Source: Allomuricauda sp.
Lineage (GTDB): Bacteria; Bacteroidota; Bacteroidia; Flavobacteriales; Flavobacteriaceae
Reading direction: 5' to 3'
Length of the DNA: 64,000 nucleotides
Assembly (NCBI RefSeq): GCF_002699205.1
Contig: NZ_PABT01000052.1
Location: forward strand, 103,544 to 167,543
Shown here one piece after another: positions 27,405 through 37,015 of this stretch; the first letter of the stretch is position 1, and every line of letters begins with the position of its first letter. The notes beneath the pieces were generated by a model that saw only the letters and a program-made list of their open reading frames with translations, was not told the origin of the DNA and did not search any database. A program made the position numbers and the translations under genes.

Positions 27405-30185
27405 TTAATTTTTGATGTCGGTTTCAACAGGTTCTACGACTGGTTTTTTGGGATTCCCATCTGCATCGATCTCTATGATATTATCAAAACCAAGTTCATC
27501 CAGTTTTGTGATGATTTTTGCTCTATCACCGACCATAAACCAGTTTACCTTTTCTGGTTGAACCACTTGATTACTTACTTTTCGAATGTCATCCACAGAA
27601 AGATTCCGGACGTTTTCATCATATTTTTGATAATAATCATCCGGCAAATCATATCTGATCAAATTCCTGACCGAACTATTCACCGAGCTGTTGGTTTCCC
27701 ACTGTCCGGGAAGTTTCAGTACTTGGTTGGTTTTTACTTTTTCCAGCTCCTCTTTGGTTGCAGGACGTGTTGATGTGAATTCTGATATTTCTTTTCTGAT
27801 TTCTGTAATGGACTCGGCTGTTTTATCTGTTTGTACCGGAGCATAAACGATAAACGGACGTTCTTCTTTGGAACCGATTACAAATCCTCCCGCTCCATAA
27901 GACCAATGTTTGTCCTCTCTCAAATTCATGTTGATTCTCGATGTGAAATCTCCGCCAAGAATATTTACCATCTGCTCCAAGGCAATCTCGAAAACATCTC
28001 CATACTTTGCTGTCAAGTGTCCGGCAAGGATAACAGATTGCTGGGATTCCGGTCTGTTCATCAAATACAATGTGTTTTTGGTGTTTGTTTTTGGTTCATT
28101 GAATACAATGTTAGGTACGTCGCCCTTTTTCCATTTACCAAGCGTTTTTTCCAGTTTGGATTTTAATTCGTCCATCTCCACATCCCCGGTAACGATCAAT
28201 GTAGCATTGTTTGGCTTGAACCAGGTATTATAGAAATCAACAACATCTTCCCTGGTCAACTTTGAAACCGTGTCCTCATACCCTGTCCCGGTATAAGGGG
28301 TACTGTAGGGATGGTCTTCCCCGTACAGATATTTGTTCATCACTCTCAGGGCCATGGAGATAGGTTGTGATTTTTCCCGTTTAATATCGTTGATTTGCTC
28401 CTTTTGTAGACGTTCAAATTCCTTTTCGGGAAATACTGGATTGAGCACTACATCCAAAAACAGGTCTAGACTGGCATCAAAACTCGGTTTTAAGGTGCTC
28501 ATGTACACATTGGATTCGTCTTGACTGGAAAAAGTACTTAATGAAGCCCCCAACAATTGCAGTTGTTCATTGATCTCCAAAGCGTTCTTGTCCTTGGTCC
28601 CCTCATCCATTAAGTTCATGGCCAATTTGGCCGTTCCGGGGCTCGACAAATAATCTGTTTTGTAACCTGCATCCACAACCAAGTTGATGACGATCGTAGG
28701 CACTCCTTTCCGCTGGGCCAAAACAACATTTAGGCCATTGGATAGTTGTGTTCGTTGCAATTCTGGAAATTTTGAACTTTTTTGTTCCCCTAGCTCCGGC
28801 AATTTGCTTCTATCCACAGAAGATTCAACAATATCGTATTCAGGGAATGGTTTACATATCAAAACATGTTTCCCTTTGGTAAGCCATTTGGAGGCTGTAT
28901 TCCTTAAATCTTCGATGGTCGCCTCTTCAACAAATTTTAATTTTGTTTTGTAATAGGATGCATCACCGTGGTACGTTTCATTGGAAGCCAAAATATCCGA
29001 AACGCCACCGAAGCCACCGATTCGCTCCAATCCTTTGATGAAATCGGCAAAGTAGTTGGCCTTTACCCTTTTTAGTTCTTCCTCGGTAGGACCTTCTTTT
29101 ATCAACCTATCAATTTCTTCCCAAAGTTCTTTTTCCAATTTTTCCGCATCCTCTCCAGGTTTTACATTTATCCAAGTGATAAACTGGCTTGCAATTTCAC
29201 TGGATGCCTGAAATGAAACAACAGAACTGGCCGATTGGTCCTGGTAAATGAACTTTTGATATAATCTTGAGTTTTTACCACTGGTCAGGATAGCGGAAAT
29301 CAGGTCAAAGTGAAGATCTTCCTTAGACCCAAACGGTGGTGTGTTCCATGCAAAAAGCACCCTGGTTTCCGGAACACGGTCCTCATATACCTGACGGGAA
29401 TCGTACACTTTGTTGGGGATGTTCACCTCCTGGCGCTCCACTGTGGGACCTGCGGGTATGTCTCCAAAATATTTGATTACTTTTTGATGCACTTCTTCGG
29501 CATCAACATCCCCTGCGATGGCAATCACGGCATTGGCGGCGCCATAATAGGATTTGAACCATTCCTGAACATCTTCCAAAGATGCGGCGTTCAAATCTTC
29601 CATTTCACCGATCACAGTCCACGAATAAGGGTGGCCCTTCGGGTACATGGCCTTGGTCAAATAATCCCACTGCATTCCATAGGGCTGGTTTTCCCCTTGC
29701 CTTTTCTCGTTTTGGACCACTCCACGTTGCTCATCCAATTTTTCTTGGTCAATGGCACCAAGCAAATGTCCCATGCGGTCAGATTCCAAAAACAGTACTT
29801 GGTCCAATGCGGAAACGGGCACATTTTGAAAGTAGTTGGTCCGATCTGAATTTGTCGTTCCATTAAGATCCGTCCCCCCAATACTTTCCAGCGCTTGGAA
29901 ATAATCGGTATTGTAATTCTCACTTCCATTGAACATTAAATGCTCAAACAAGTGGGCAAAACCACTTTTTCCGGGCTTCTCGTTTTTGGAACCCACGTGA
30001 TACCATACATTAACTGCTGCTATGGGTGCTTTATGATCTTCATAAACCAAAAGGGTAAGCCCATTTTTAAGAACATACTTTTTGTATTCGATATTTATAT
30101 CGTCAGCTTTAAACTGAAACTCCTGTCCATAGCTCAAGGGAGCGTACAGTAGGCCTATCATAAAGGCAAGTAATAATTTTTTCAT
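27405..30185 (-). CDS. M16 zinc metallopeptidase (pitrilysin/insulinase family)
   Basis: A 926-residue M16-family protease with a signal peptide (residues 1-21, ending LSYGQ). The inverted zinc motif HxxEH is complete: His78, Glu81 and His82 in AHLFEHLMF, with the downstream Glu in the RGVVQNEKRQ region. Two tandem M16 halves are present, the active N-terminal one and a C-terminal one from about residue 480, as in two-domain insulinase-like enzymes. It probably degrades peptides in the periplasm. The gene is monocistronic and divergent from a TetR-type regulator. Confidence 0.94.
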   Translation of the reverse strand: MKKLLLAFMIGLLYAPLSYGQEFQFKADDINIEYKKYVLKNGLTLLVYEDHKAPIAAVNVWYHVGSKNEKPGKSGFAHLFEHLMFNGSENYNTDYFQALESIGGTDLNGTTNSDRTNYFQNVPVSALDQVLFLESDRMGHLLGAIDQEKLDEQRGVVQNEKRQGENQPYGMQWDYLTKAMYPKGHPYSWTVIGEMEDLNAASLEDVQEWFKSYYGAANAVIAIAGDVDAEEVHQKVIKYFGDIPAGPTVERQEVNIPNKVYDSRQVYEDRVPETRVLFAWNTPPFGSKEDLHFDLISAILTSGKNSRLYQKFIYQDQSASSVVSFQASSEIASQFITWINVKPGEDAEKLEKELWEEIDRLIKEGPTEEELKRVKANYFADFIKGLERIGGFGGVSDILASNETYHGDASYYKTKLKFVEEATIEDLRNTASKWLTKGKHVLICKPFPEYDIVESSVDRSKLPELGEQKSSKFPELQRTQLSNGLNVVLAQRKGVPTIVINLVVDAGYKTDYLSSPGTAKLAMNLMDEGTKDKNALEINEQLQLLGASLSTFSSQDESNVYMSTLKPSFDASLDLFLDVVLNPVFPEKEFERLQKEQINDIKREKSQPISMALRVMNKYLYGEDHPYSTPYTGTGYEDTVSKLTREDVVDFYNTWFKPNNATLIVTGDVEMDELKSKLEKTLGKWKKGDVPNIVFNEPKTNTKNTLYLMNRPESQQSVILAGHLTAKYGDVFEIALEQMVNILGGDFTSRINMNLREDKHWSYGAGGFVIGSKEERPFIVYAPVQTDKTAESITEIRKEISEFTSTRPATKEELEKVKTNQVLKLPGQWETNSSVNSSVRNLIRYDLPDDYYQKYDENVRNLSVDDIRKVSNQVVQPEKVNWFMVGDRAKIITKLDELGFDNIIEIDADGNPKKPVVEPVETDIKN

Positions 30186-30426
30186 GGTGTTTTATTTTTG
30201 ATTGATAAATTAGATGTAACAAGATAGTAAATAGTTTGCAATGAACACTATTCTAATTAGTTAGCGTTTACTTTATCAATTAACAATGTGCTTTGAAGGC
30301 TTGCTTTCAGATTTCAAACAGGAATAATGGTTAGCTGAGGTTCGCGGTTTAATTGCCCGACCCATAATTTCTTTATTAATTTGCAGTAGTGTTCCCTGTT
30401 AATTTTATTCTTATCTATTTCTTTTT

Positions 30427-31005
30427 ATGCAACGAAACGATCTGCACGAACACATCATAACTTCTGCGGGGAATCTATTTTATTCCCAAGGATATAATTC
30501 TACGGGCATCAATGAGATCATATCAAAATGTGATATTGCAAAGGCCACGTTGTACAGCCATTTCAAGTCCAAAGAAGATATCTGTATTGCCTATCTCAAC
30601 CAACGGCATAAGATTTTTATGGACAATCTTAAATCTTATGTAGAGGAAAGAAAAGAAAGTAGGGCCAGATTGTTGGCCATTTTTGACCTGCTTCGCGATA
30701 TGTACCTTGAAGAGAATTTCCAAGGATGTTGGAGCATCAAAACACTTGGGGAGCTTTCTCCCCATCAAACCAATATTCTGGGGGTGATCCAAAAGCATAA
30801 AAAGGAATTATTACTTTTTCTTGGAGAGGTTGTCGGGAACAACATATCAAATCTATCCAAAGCAGAAACGGAAAAAATATCAAGCGGGCTTTATCTTTTA
30901 TATGAAAGCGCTGTTACAGAAAGTCATCTGTTCAAAAATGACTGGCCCATTTTTATGGCCAAAAGTATAGCTCCTTCCCTTTTTATGGATGTTGAGCTGT
31001 TATAA
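30427..31005 (+). CDS. TetR/AcrR family regulator
   Basis: A 192-residue TetR-type repressor. The DNA-binding domain is at residues about 5-55, with GYNSTGINEIISKCDIAKAT and LYSHFKSKEDI as the helix-turn-helix and its following helix. The remainder is the helical ligand-binding domain. It is divergent from the M16 protease gene with 241 nt between them, and convergent with an AhpD-like gene. No palindromic operator stood out in the gap. Ligand unknown. Confidence 0.9.
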   Translation: MQRNDLHEHIITSAGNLFYSQGYNSTGINEIISKCDIAKATLYSHFKSKEDICIAYLNQRHKIFMDNLKSYVEERKESRARLLAIFDLLRDMYLEENFQGCWSIKTLGELSPHQTNILGVIQKHKKELLLFLGEVVGNNISNLSKAETEKISSGLYLLYESAVTESHLFKNDWPIFMAKSIAPSLFMDVELL

Positions 31006-31033
31006 AAAAAGCCCCTCCAAAATTGAAAGGGCT
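31003..31033 (-). terminator. Intrinsic terminator of the AhpD-like gene
   Basis: On minus, the arm at 31024-31033 (AGCCCTTTCA) pairs with the arm at 31010-31019 by a stem of about ten pairs including G-U pairs, followed by a T run over the TetR stop codon region. Confidence 0.75.
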
Positions 31034-31057
31034 CGTAAACTTATGGTTTTACCTGGT

Positions 31058-31606
31058 CTAGGCTTCCACAGCTTGCAGAGGCTGTGCGATTGGAAAATCT
31101 ACCGGAACCTGGGTGGTACTGTGGATATAATTTGAAATTGTCTTCTCCCCGGCCAAAACTATGGTGTCGATCAAATTTTCCTTGGTCCATCCAGCTGCAA
31201 AGAAATTATCCAATACCTCCGTGTCCGTTGCTCCCCTGTTTTCCGTCATATTTTTTGCCAAGCGGGCCAAAGCGTCCAGTTTTTGGTCAAAAGAGGCTTT
31301 CCCTGCCCTCAATTCAAGGATTTGCTCATCGGTGAAACCGTTCATCTTCCCAATGGCGGTGTGTGCGGACAAACAATAAATACAGTTGTTCACCTCGCTC
31401 ACAGCCAAATTAACAACCTCTTTTTCCTTAGCTTTCAAGGAGGTGCTGGCGTTGGCAAAGTTTAAATAGTTGCCCAAAGCATTTTCGGAATGGGCATAGG
31501 TTGCATAAAGGTTTGGGACAAAGCCCACTGCCTTTTCCAAATTGTCAAAAATAGCCTGATTGGCTGAACTTACTTCTTCTCTTTTGGGTACATTGATTGT
31601 GCTCAT
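31058..31606 (-). CDS. AhpD-like carboxymuconolactone decarboxylase family protein
   Basis: A 182-residue member of the carboxymuconolactone decarboxylase superfamily, AhpD-like subgroup. The redox site is present in EVNNCIYCLSAH: Glu71, Cys75, Cys78 and His82. Proteins with this motif act as peroxidase-linked thiol reductants. It has no signal peptide. It lies 21 nt downstream of a tiny Cys/His protein gene on the same strand and further downstream of an AraC regulator gene, which may control both. Confidence 0.9.
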   Translation of the reverse strand: MSTINVPKREEVSSANQAIFDNLEKAVGFVPNLYATYAHSENALGNYLNFANASTSLKAKEKEVVNLAVSEVNNCIYCLSAHTAIGKMNGFTDEQILELRAGKASFDQKLDALARLAKNMTENRGATDTEVLDNFFAAGWTKENLIDTIVLAGEKTISNYIHSTTQVPVDFPIAQPLQAVEA

Positions 31607-31627
31607 GATTGTAAATTTTAATCGGGA

Positions 31628-31786
31628 TTAATAATTCTGTACGAAGGGTTTCTCCACATTACAATAGAAATCGTGATGGTATTTTTGCTCACAGTGCTCA
31701 GAAACCTTTACGGTTTGTGTATTGGTTTTCTGTGATGTTCTAAAAATCTCGATGAGATTGAAAATGGATTTTTCCGTGGTTTTCAT
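31628..31786 (-). CDS. Small 52-residue Cys/His-containing protein
   Basis: A short open frame on minus, ATG at 31786 and stop at 31628-31630, encodes 52 residues beginning MKTTEKSIFNLIEIF and containing EHCEQKYHHDFYC. I do not recognise it. The first half is a likely amphipathic helix; the second holds two Cys and three His, a possible metal site. It is transcribed in the same direction as, and 21 nt before, the AhpD-like gene, with an A-rich stretch before its ATG. The spacing and codon use look like a real gene, but it is too short to be sure. Confidence 0.5.
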   Translation of the reverse strand: MKTTEKSIFNLIEIFRTSQKTNTQTVKVSEHCEQKYHHDFYCNVEKPFVQNY

Positions 31787-31878
31787 CTTTTAGCTGTTTT
31801 TTAATTACAGGGCAAAGATGCTTCGCAAAAGAGGGCGGGTGTTAGGAAGGGTTTCCCGATGGCTTGACCAATTTTCCC

Positions 31879-32727
31879 TTAAGCTGTTAAACGAAGGGTT
31901 TCGCGATATTCGGATGGGGTCATCTGGGTCATTTTTTTAAAAAATCGACTAAAATGGGCAGGGTCATTGAATCCCAGTTCAAACGCGATTTCCTGATTTT
32001 GCTTGTCAGTGTAATGAATGAGCCGCTTTGCCTCCAAAGCGATTCGTTCCAGAATGATCTGCTGTGGGGATTTTTGGTTATAGATGGAAAAAAGATTGGA
32101 GAGGGTTTTGGGTGATTTGTACAACATTTCGGCATAATCACTCACCTTCCTTTTTGTCTTGTAATGCATGTCCACCAAAAAATTGAATCTTCGAATGGTG
32201 TCTATTTGGTCGTTCCCGAGTGTTTTAACGATGAGTTGTTCTTTTGCCAAGCGTGTGCTCATAATGATCAATCGTTTTAGGAGCATTTGTAACATGTCGC
32301 CCTGTATGTTGTCCGGTGTGGAAAACTCCTCAATGAACATATCGTACAACAGGTTGAACTTGTTCAACTGATCTTTGGGAATTGTAATAATGGGAATGTC
32401 CTGGGTCCCAAAAAACAAAATGCCGTTGCAGGAAACCTCGCTATCGTGATCGGAAATACAATAAAATTCCCTATTGAAAAGAATGGCCGAAAGGGGCAAG
32501 TGTGTTGCGGAATAGGAAACGTATTGCAGGTAGGTAACCGTAATGATCTGATTGGGCAGTAATTCCAAGTCCATTCCATCTATCTGAACCGTTAGTGGGC
32601 AATCATTTCTGTTCCATAAAAACTTAATCGTCTTTGATGTAATGGAAAATTGCTGCTCATCTCTTTTGATGTCGTCAGTAAATCCTAAAATAGCTCCTAA
32701 TCTGGAATCCTTGTATTCGTATTTCAT
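31879..32727 (-). CDS. AraC-family transcriptional regulator
   Basis: A 282-residue AraC-type activator. The C-terminal DNA-binding domain with two helix-turn-helix units is at about residues 180-278 and holds the typical FELGFNDPAHFSRFFKKMTQMTP. The N-terminal 170 residues form a cupin-like sensing region without known signature. It is the first of three genes on minus (small protein and AhpD-like protein follow), with 92 nt to the next. It may regulate these neighbours; effector unknown. Confidence 0.92.
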   Translation of the reverse strand: MKYEYKDSRLGAILGFTDDIKRDEQQFSITSKTIKFLWNRNDCPLTVQIDGMDLELLPNQIITVTYLQYVSYSATHLPLSAILFNREFYCISDHDSEVSCNGILFFGTQDIPIITIPKDQLNKFNLLYDMFIEEFSTPDNIQGDMLQMLLKRLIIMSTRLAKEQLIVKTLGNDQIDTIRRFNFLVDMHYKTKRKVSDYAEMLYKSPKTLSNLFSIYNQKSPQQIILERIALEAKRLIHYTDKQNQEIAFELGFNDPAHFSRFFKKMTQMTPSEYRETLRLTA

Positions 32728-32841
32728 GGGCTGATTGTTCCTCCGTTTTGGAGTAATTAGTCCCTCTTATTCGTTCATTCTTACAATGGATGTCTTTTCC
32801 ACACCGAATAAGATCATGGACAGAAAATACCGGTCAAACAA

Positions 32842-32873
32842 AAAAGGTGTGCATTTTTCAATGCACACCTTTT
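32842..32873. terminator. Bidirectional intrinsic terminator after pyk
   Basis: A perfect 14-bp stem, AAAAGGTGTGCATT (32842-32855) with AATGCACACCTTTT (32860-32873), and a TTTC loop. T runs are present for both directions. It closes the acpP-to-pyk unit on minus. Confidence 0.9.
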
Positions 32874-32894
32874 AAAATTATAGATCCAAAACTT

Positions 32895-34337
32895 TTAGAA
32901 GTTACAGTTCTGAATTTCGGTGACCCTTAGGGTGTTCACCATTCCTTTTTCTTTTATGGGCATGGCGGCCAAGCTAACAAGCATGTCGCCGACATCCAAA
33001 AATCCTTTTTTACAGGCCATTTGGTTTACATCTTCAATGGTTTGGTCAGTGGACACAAACTTATCGTAGTAAAACGCTTTTACTCCCCATAACAGATTGA
33101 GCTGGGTCAATATCCTTTTATTGGATGTAAATACCAAAATGTGGGCTGCAGGTCTCCATGCCGAAATCTGAAATGCGGTATAGCCACTGTTCGTCAAAGT
33201 GGAAATGGCCCTTGCTTTAATTTCGTTGGCCATTAGTGCCGCATGGTAACATACCGATTTGGTAATATATCTTTTTGTCCTGATATGTGGAGGTGTCTGT
33301 GGCACTTGAATCAAACTGGACCCTTCTACACTTGTGACAATACTGGACATTTTTTCAATAACCTGCACAGGATAATTCCCTACAGACGTTTCCCCCGAAA
33401 GCATTACCGCATCCGCACCATCCATAACAGAGTTGGCCACATCGTTTACCTCGGCACGTGTAGGGGTCAGGCTGGTAATCATGGTTTCCATCATCTGGGT
33501 GGCAATAATCACCGGTATTCTTCCTTTTTTGGCACTGAGCACCAATTTCTTCTGAATCAATGGAACCTCTTGCGCTGGAACTTCGACACCCAAATCTCCA
33601 CGCGCCACCATAAGTCCATCACATTGGGTTACAATCTTGTCAATATTTTCAACTGCTTCCGGTTTTTCAATTTTGGCAATAATCGGAATTTTATGCTCGG
33701 AATGCTTTTTGATCAACTCTTGAAGATCCACAATGTCCTGGCTATGGCGAACAAAAGAGAGAGCCATCCAATCCACTTCTTGTCCAATGGCAAAAATGGC
33801 ATCCTCGATATCCTTTTTTGTTAGTGCCGGCAATGAAATATTTGTGTTGGGCAGGTTTACTCCTTTTTTGGATTTTAAAGGCCCTCCTTGTATTACCGTT
33901 GCAACCACCTCATCTTTACCATTGGTGGATTTTACTTCAAAAATCAATTTGCCGTCATCCAAAAGAATCCTCTCCCCGGGCTTTACGTCCTTGGGAAAGT
34001 TTTTATAGTTCATATAAACTCTTTCCGCGGTTCCCTCAAAAGGCTCCCCTGTAACAAAGGTAACTTCGTCACCGGGAGAAACTATGGCTTCTCCTCCCAT
34101 TACCCCAACCCTCAATTTGGGTCCTTGCAAATCGGCAAGTATGGCCGTGTTGACTTCCAGTTCCTCATTAAGTTCCCTTATCATCTTAATGCGCTCTGCA
34201 ACATCTTCATATGCGGCGTGGGAAAAGTTTATTCTAAAAACGTCCACTCCAGCCAATATCATTTCCCTGAGCGTTTCCTTTTTACTGGTAGCCGGCCCTA
34301 GGGTTGCTACAATTTTAGTCTTCTTTCTAGTTGGCAT
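32895..34337 (-). CDS. pyk: Pyruvate kinase
   Basis: A 480-residue pyruvate kinase, converting phosphoenolpyruvate and ADP to pyruvate and ATP at the end of glycolysis. Family motifs are visible: TKIVATLGPATS at the start, VFRINFSHA near 33, the active-site region IPIIAKIEKPEAVENID, MVARGDLGVEVP and the ATQMMETM region. The C-terminal domain is regular. It begins 2 nt after the stop of the IPExxVDY-type gene, so the two are co-translated from one mRNA. Confidence 0.97.
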   Translation of the reverse strand: MPTRKKTKIVATLGPATSKKETLREMILAGVDVFRINFSHAAYEDVAERIKMIRELNEELEVNTAILADLQGPKLRVGVMGGEAIVSPGDEVTFVTGEPFEGTAERVYMNYKNFPKDVKPGERILLDDGKLIFEVKSTNGKDEVVATVIQGGPLKSKKGVNLPNTNISLPALTKKDIEDAIFAIGQEVDWMALSFVRHSQDIVDLQELIKKHSEHKIPIIAKIEKPEAVENIDKIVTQCDGLMVARGDLGVEVPAQEVPLIQKKLVLSAKKGRIPVIIATQMMETMITSLTPTRAEVNDVANSVMDGADAVMLSGETSVGNYPVQVIEKMSSIVTSVEGSSLIQVPQTPPHIRTKRYITKSVCYHAALMANEIKARAISTLTNSGYTAFQISAWRPAAHILVFTSNKRILTQLNLLWGVKAFYYDKFVSTDQTIEDVNQMACKKGFLDVGDMLVSLAAMPIKEKGMVNTLRVTEIQNCNF

Positions 34338-34339
34338 TG

Positions 34340-34810
34340 TTAAAAGATTAAATTTCTTTTTGATTTTAAATTCTGTGTTTCCAATGGATAGGCAGTTATC
34401 ACCTTGGCTATCTGATTAATGGATTTGATTTTTTGGGCAAACAAGGTTTCGTCCGCTGTGTCAACTTTCAAAAAATAATCCACCTCTTTCCGTTCTTTCA
34501 CCAAATAATCAGTCCTTTTGGAAACATTGTTTCCAAACAACCCTTCAGAGGGCAATACTTCCTCAACTTCGCACTTGTTAGAAATGAGCGTCCAATACAC
34601 ATCGTTCATCTCATCATCCCAATCAAAAACAGAAAAAAACAAATTTCCTTCAAGATGAAGATCTTTTTTCATCCGTTTTAAATAGAGCCCACAGTTGGAG
34701 TTTATGGCATAAGTGATGGCATAATCTTCCAAATCACTCCGTATAGCGATGAGATAAAAACTATCATCAAATAGGTCCGCCGATATCTTGTGCGTAGTTA
34801 ACATGCCCAT
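34340..34810 (-). CDS. IPExxVDY-type conserved protein
   Basis: A 156-residue protein of the flavobacterial group known as IPExxVDY family, recognised here from its place between rnc and pyk and from the segment KEVDYFLKVD near residue 112. It has no signal peptide or membrane helix. Function is unknown. The conserved linkage to fatty-acid synthesis, rnc and pyk suggests a housekeeping role, possibly metabolic control; this is inference. Starts at 34810 or the ATG two codons later (34804) are both possible. Confidence 0.8.
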   Translation of the reverse strand: MGMLTTHKISADLFDDSFYLIAIRSDLEDYAITYAINSNCGLYLKRMKKDLHLEGNLFFSVFDWDDEMNDVYWTLISNKCEVEEVLPSEGLFGNNVSKRTDYLVKERKEVDYFLKVDTADETLFAQKIKSINQIAKVITAYPLETQNLKSKRNLIF

Positions 34811-34916
34811 AAAACGAACTGTAAATATAAGGCTTAATCCTTATGATTGCCTAGTTAATACAAAACAATACACCTATAAATGAAACGAAAACGTTTGAGT
34901 TTACGATTATTTAAAA

Positions 34917-35654
34917 TTACCGGTTTTCTATTTTGCTCTGCAATGCAAAATAGGCTCGTTTGGATGCCTTTTCCTCGGCTTTTTTCTTGGATGTGGCCCT
35001 TGCTTTTGCCAACATTCTGTCCCCAATGGTAAGTTTTACGGCAAAGTGTTTGAGCTCATCGTTTCCCGTGTCTTCGTACACATGATAATTAAAGGGTTTC
35101 TTTTCCTTTTGGCACCATTCTATCACCAAGCTCTTATAGCTGATCACTTTGCCTTCCAGCTGTTCAATGTCCACATAGGGGTCTATGACCCTCTCGTCAA
35201 TAAATTTTTCGCAGTAGTTATATCCTCTATCCAAATAAATGGCCCCGACAAGCGCTTCAAAAACATTTCCATGAATGTTTTCGCCAAAATGAGATTTGGG
35301 AATCCTGCTTTCCACATACTTCAACAAACCCAGGTCCTTTCCCAGTTCGTTAAGGTGTTTTCGGCTCACCACTTTGGAGCGCATCTTGGTCAAATAGCCC
35401 TCGTCTCCCTCCGGGACTTCGTTGTATAGATATTTTGAAATGATGGTTCCGAGCATAGAGTCTCCAAGAAATTCCAATCGTTCATAATTGATCGGGTTCC
35501 CTTTTTCATCCTTTTTGTTCATGGAACGGTGAAGGAACGCCGTCTTGTATATCTCTATGTTTTTGGGCTTAAAACCAAGTATTCTTTTGATTCCCAAAAA
35601 AAAATCCCCATCCGTGCTTGGATGGGAATTGAATATTTTTGAGGTGAATTTCAT
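34917..35654 (-). CDS. rnc: Ribonuclease III
   Basis: RNase III, 245 residues, cleaving double-stranded RNA in rRNA and mRNA processing. The signature ERLEFLGDSMLGTII is present near residue 58, with catalytic Glu and Asp, and the second acidic motif is in NVFEALVGAIYLD. A C-terminal double-stranded RNA-binding domain covers about residues 165-240. The gene starts 9 nt after fabF, a typical fabF-rnc pair. Confidence 0.96.
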   Translation of the reverse strand: MKFTSKIFNSHPSTDGDFFLGIKRILGFKPKNIEIYKTAFLHRSMNKKDEKGNPINYERLEFLGDSMLGTIISKYLYNEVPEGDEGYLTKMRSKVVSRKHLNELGKDLGLLKYVESRIPKSHFGENIHGNVFEALVGAIYLDRGYNYCEKFIDERVIDPYVDIEQLEGKVISYKSLVIEWCQKEKKPFNYHVYEDTGNDELKHFAVKLTIGDRMLAKARATSKKKAEEKASKRAYFALQSKIENR

Positions 35655-35663
35655 GTTACAAAA

Positions 35664-36914
35664 CTACCCTATTTTTTTGAATAGTACACAAGCATTGTGT
35701 CCTCCAAATCCAAATGTATTGCTCATGGCAACCTTTACCTCTCGCTCTTGTGCCTTGTTCAAGGTCAAGTTAAGTGATGGGTCTATTTGTTCGTCCACCA
35801 CACTATGGTTAATGGTAGGGGGCACCAAATTGTGTTCCATCGCCAAAATGGATGCAATGGCTTCGATAGCTCCTGCTGCACCCAACAAGTGGCCCGTCAT
35901 GGACTTGGTGGAGTTGATGTTAATGTTTTTGGCATGATCGCCGAAAACTTTGGAAATGGCCTTTAACTCAGCAACATCCCCAAGAGGCGTAGAAGTTCCG
36001 TGAGTATTAATGGCATCCACGTCTTCTGGTTTTAGTCCTGCGTTCTCCAAACAGTTTTCCATAACCTTTACCACCCCAATACCTTCAGGGTGCGGTGCGG
36101 TCATGTGGTGGGCATCACTGGACAGACCTCCGCCCAAAACCTCAGCGTAAATCTTGGCTCCCCTGGCTTTGGCATGCTCATATTCCTCTAAAATAAGTGC
36201 GCCTCCGCCCTCACCCAGCACAAAACCATCCCGCGTAGCGTCGAATGGCCTGGAAGCAGTTTCCGGGCTTTCGTTTCTGGTGGAAAGTGCGTGCATGGCG
36301 TTAAATCCGCCCATACCTGCAATGGTTACGGCTGCTTCACTACCGCCCGTTACGATAACATCACAATGTCCCAACCTAATGTAGTTAAGCGCGTCGATCA
36401 TGGCATTGGCCGAGGAAGCGCATGCAGATACCGTGGTATAGTTGGGACCCATAAACCCATGTTTAATGGAAATATTGCCCGGTGCTATATCTGCTATCAT
36501 TTTGGGAATAAAGAAAGGATTGAAACGTGGTGTACCATCGCCGTGGGCATAATTGATCACCTCGTTTTGAAAAGTTTCCAATCCACCTATTCCTGCTCCC
36601 CATATAACGCCTACCCTAAACTTGTCCACTACGTTCAAGTCAATTCCAGAGTCCGCTATGGCCTCGTCTGAAGACACTAGAGCATATTGGGCAAACTTGT
36701 CCAGTTTTCTGGCTTCCTTCCTATCAAAATAGTCTGAAGGATCGTACCCTTTAAGCTCGCAAGCAAACTTTGTTTTAAATTTTTCGGTATCGAAATATGT
36801 AATGGGGGCAGAACCGCTCTTACCGGTTCGTAGTCCTTCCCAATAAGCTTCCAAATTATTACCTATGGGGGTCAACGCTCCCATTCCGGTAACCACAACT
36901 CGCTTTAACTGCAT
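35664..36914 (-). CDS. fabF: Beta-ketoacyl-ACP synthase II
   Basis: FabF, 416 residues, the condensing enzyme that elongates acyl-ACP in fatty acid synthesis. The Cys-His-His triad is visible: the cysteine in TVSACASSANAM, and histidines in NTHGTSTPLGD and SMTGHLLGAAG. Length is standard. It follows acpP by 101 nt, and a strong terminator-like hairpin lies between them, so it may be read only by read-through or from its own promoter. Confidence 0.97.
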   Translation of the reverse strand: MQLKRVVVTGMGALTPIGNNLEAYWEGLRTGKSGSAPITYFDTEKFKTKFACELKGYDPSDYFDRKEARKLDKFAQYALVSSDEAIADSGIDLNVVDKFRVGVIWGAGIGGLETFQNEVINYAHGDGTPRFNPFFIPKMIADIAPGNISIKHGFMGPNYTTVSACASSANAMIDALNYIRLGHCDVIVTGGSEAAVTIAGMGGFNAMHALSTRNESPETASRPFDATRDGFVLGEGGGALILEEYEHAKARGAKIYAEVLGGGLSSDAHHMTAPHPEGIGVVKVMENCLENAGLKPEDVDAINTHGTSTPLGDVAELKAISKVFGDHAKNININSTKSMTGHLLGAAGAIEAIASILAMEHNLVPPTINHSVVDEQIDPSLNLTLNKAQEREVKVAMSNTFGFGGHNACVLFKKIG

Positions 36915-36953
36915 TGAACTATTTTTTTACCCTTTAGACCTAAATTATAAAAA

Positions 36954-36989
36954 AAATTATCCATGTGATAACCACCACATGGATAATTT
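36954..36989 (-). terminator. Terminator hairpin between acpP and fabF
   Basis: On minus, AAATTATCCATGTG (36976-36989) pairs perfectly with CACATGGATAATTT (36954-36967), loop 8 nt, followed by a run of about eight Ts. A perfect 14-bp stem inside the operon should cut transcription after acpP and lower fabF expression. Confidence 0.88.
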
Positions 36990-37015
36990 ATAATCTTTAG
37001 CGATATATCATTGAA

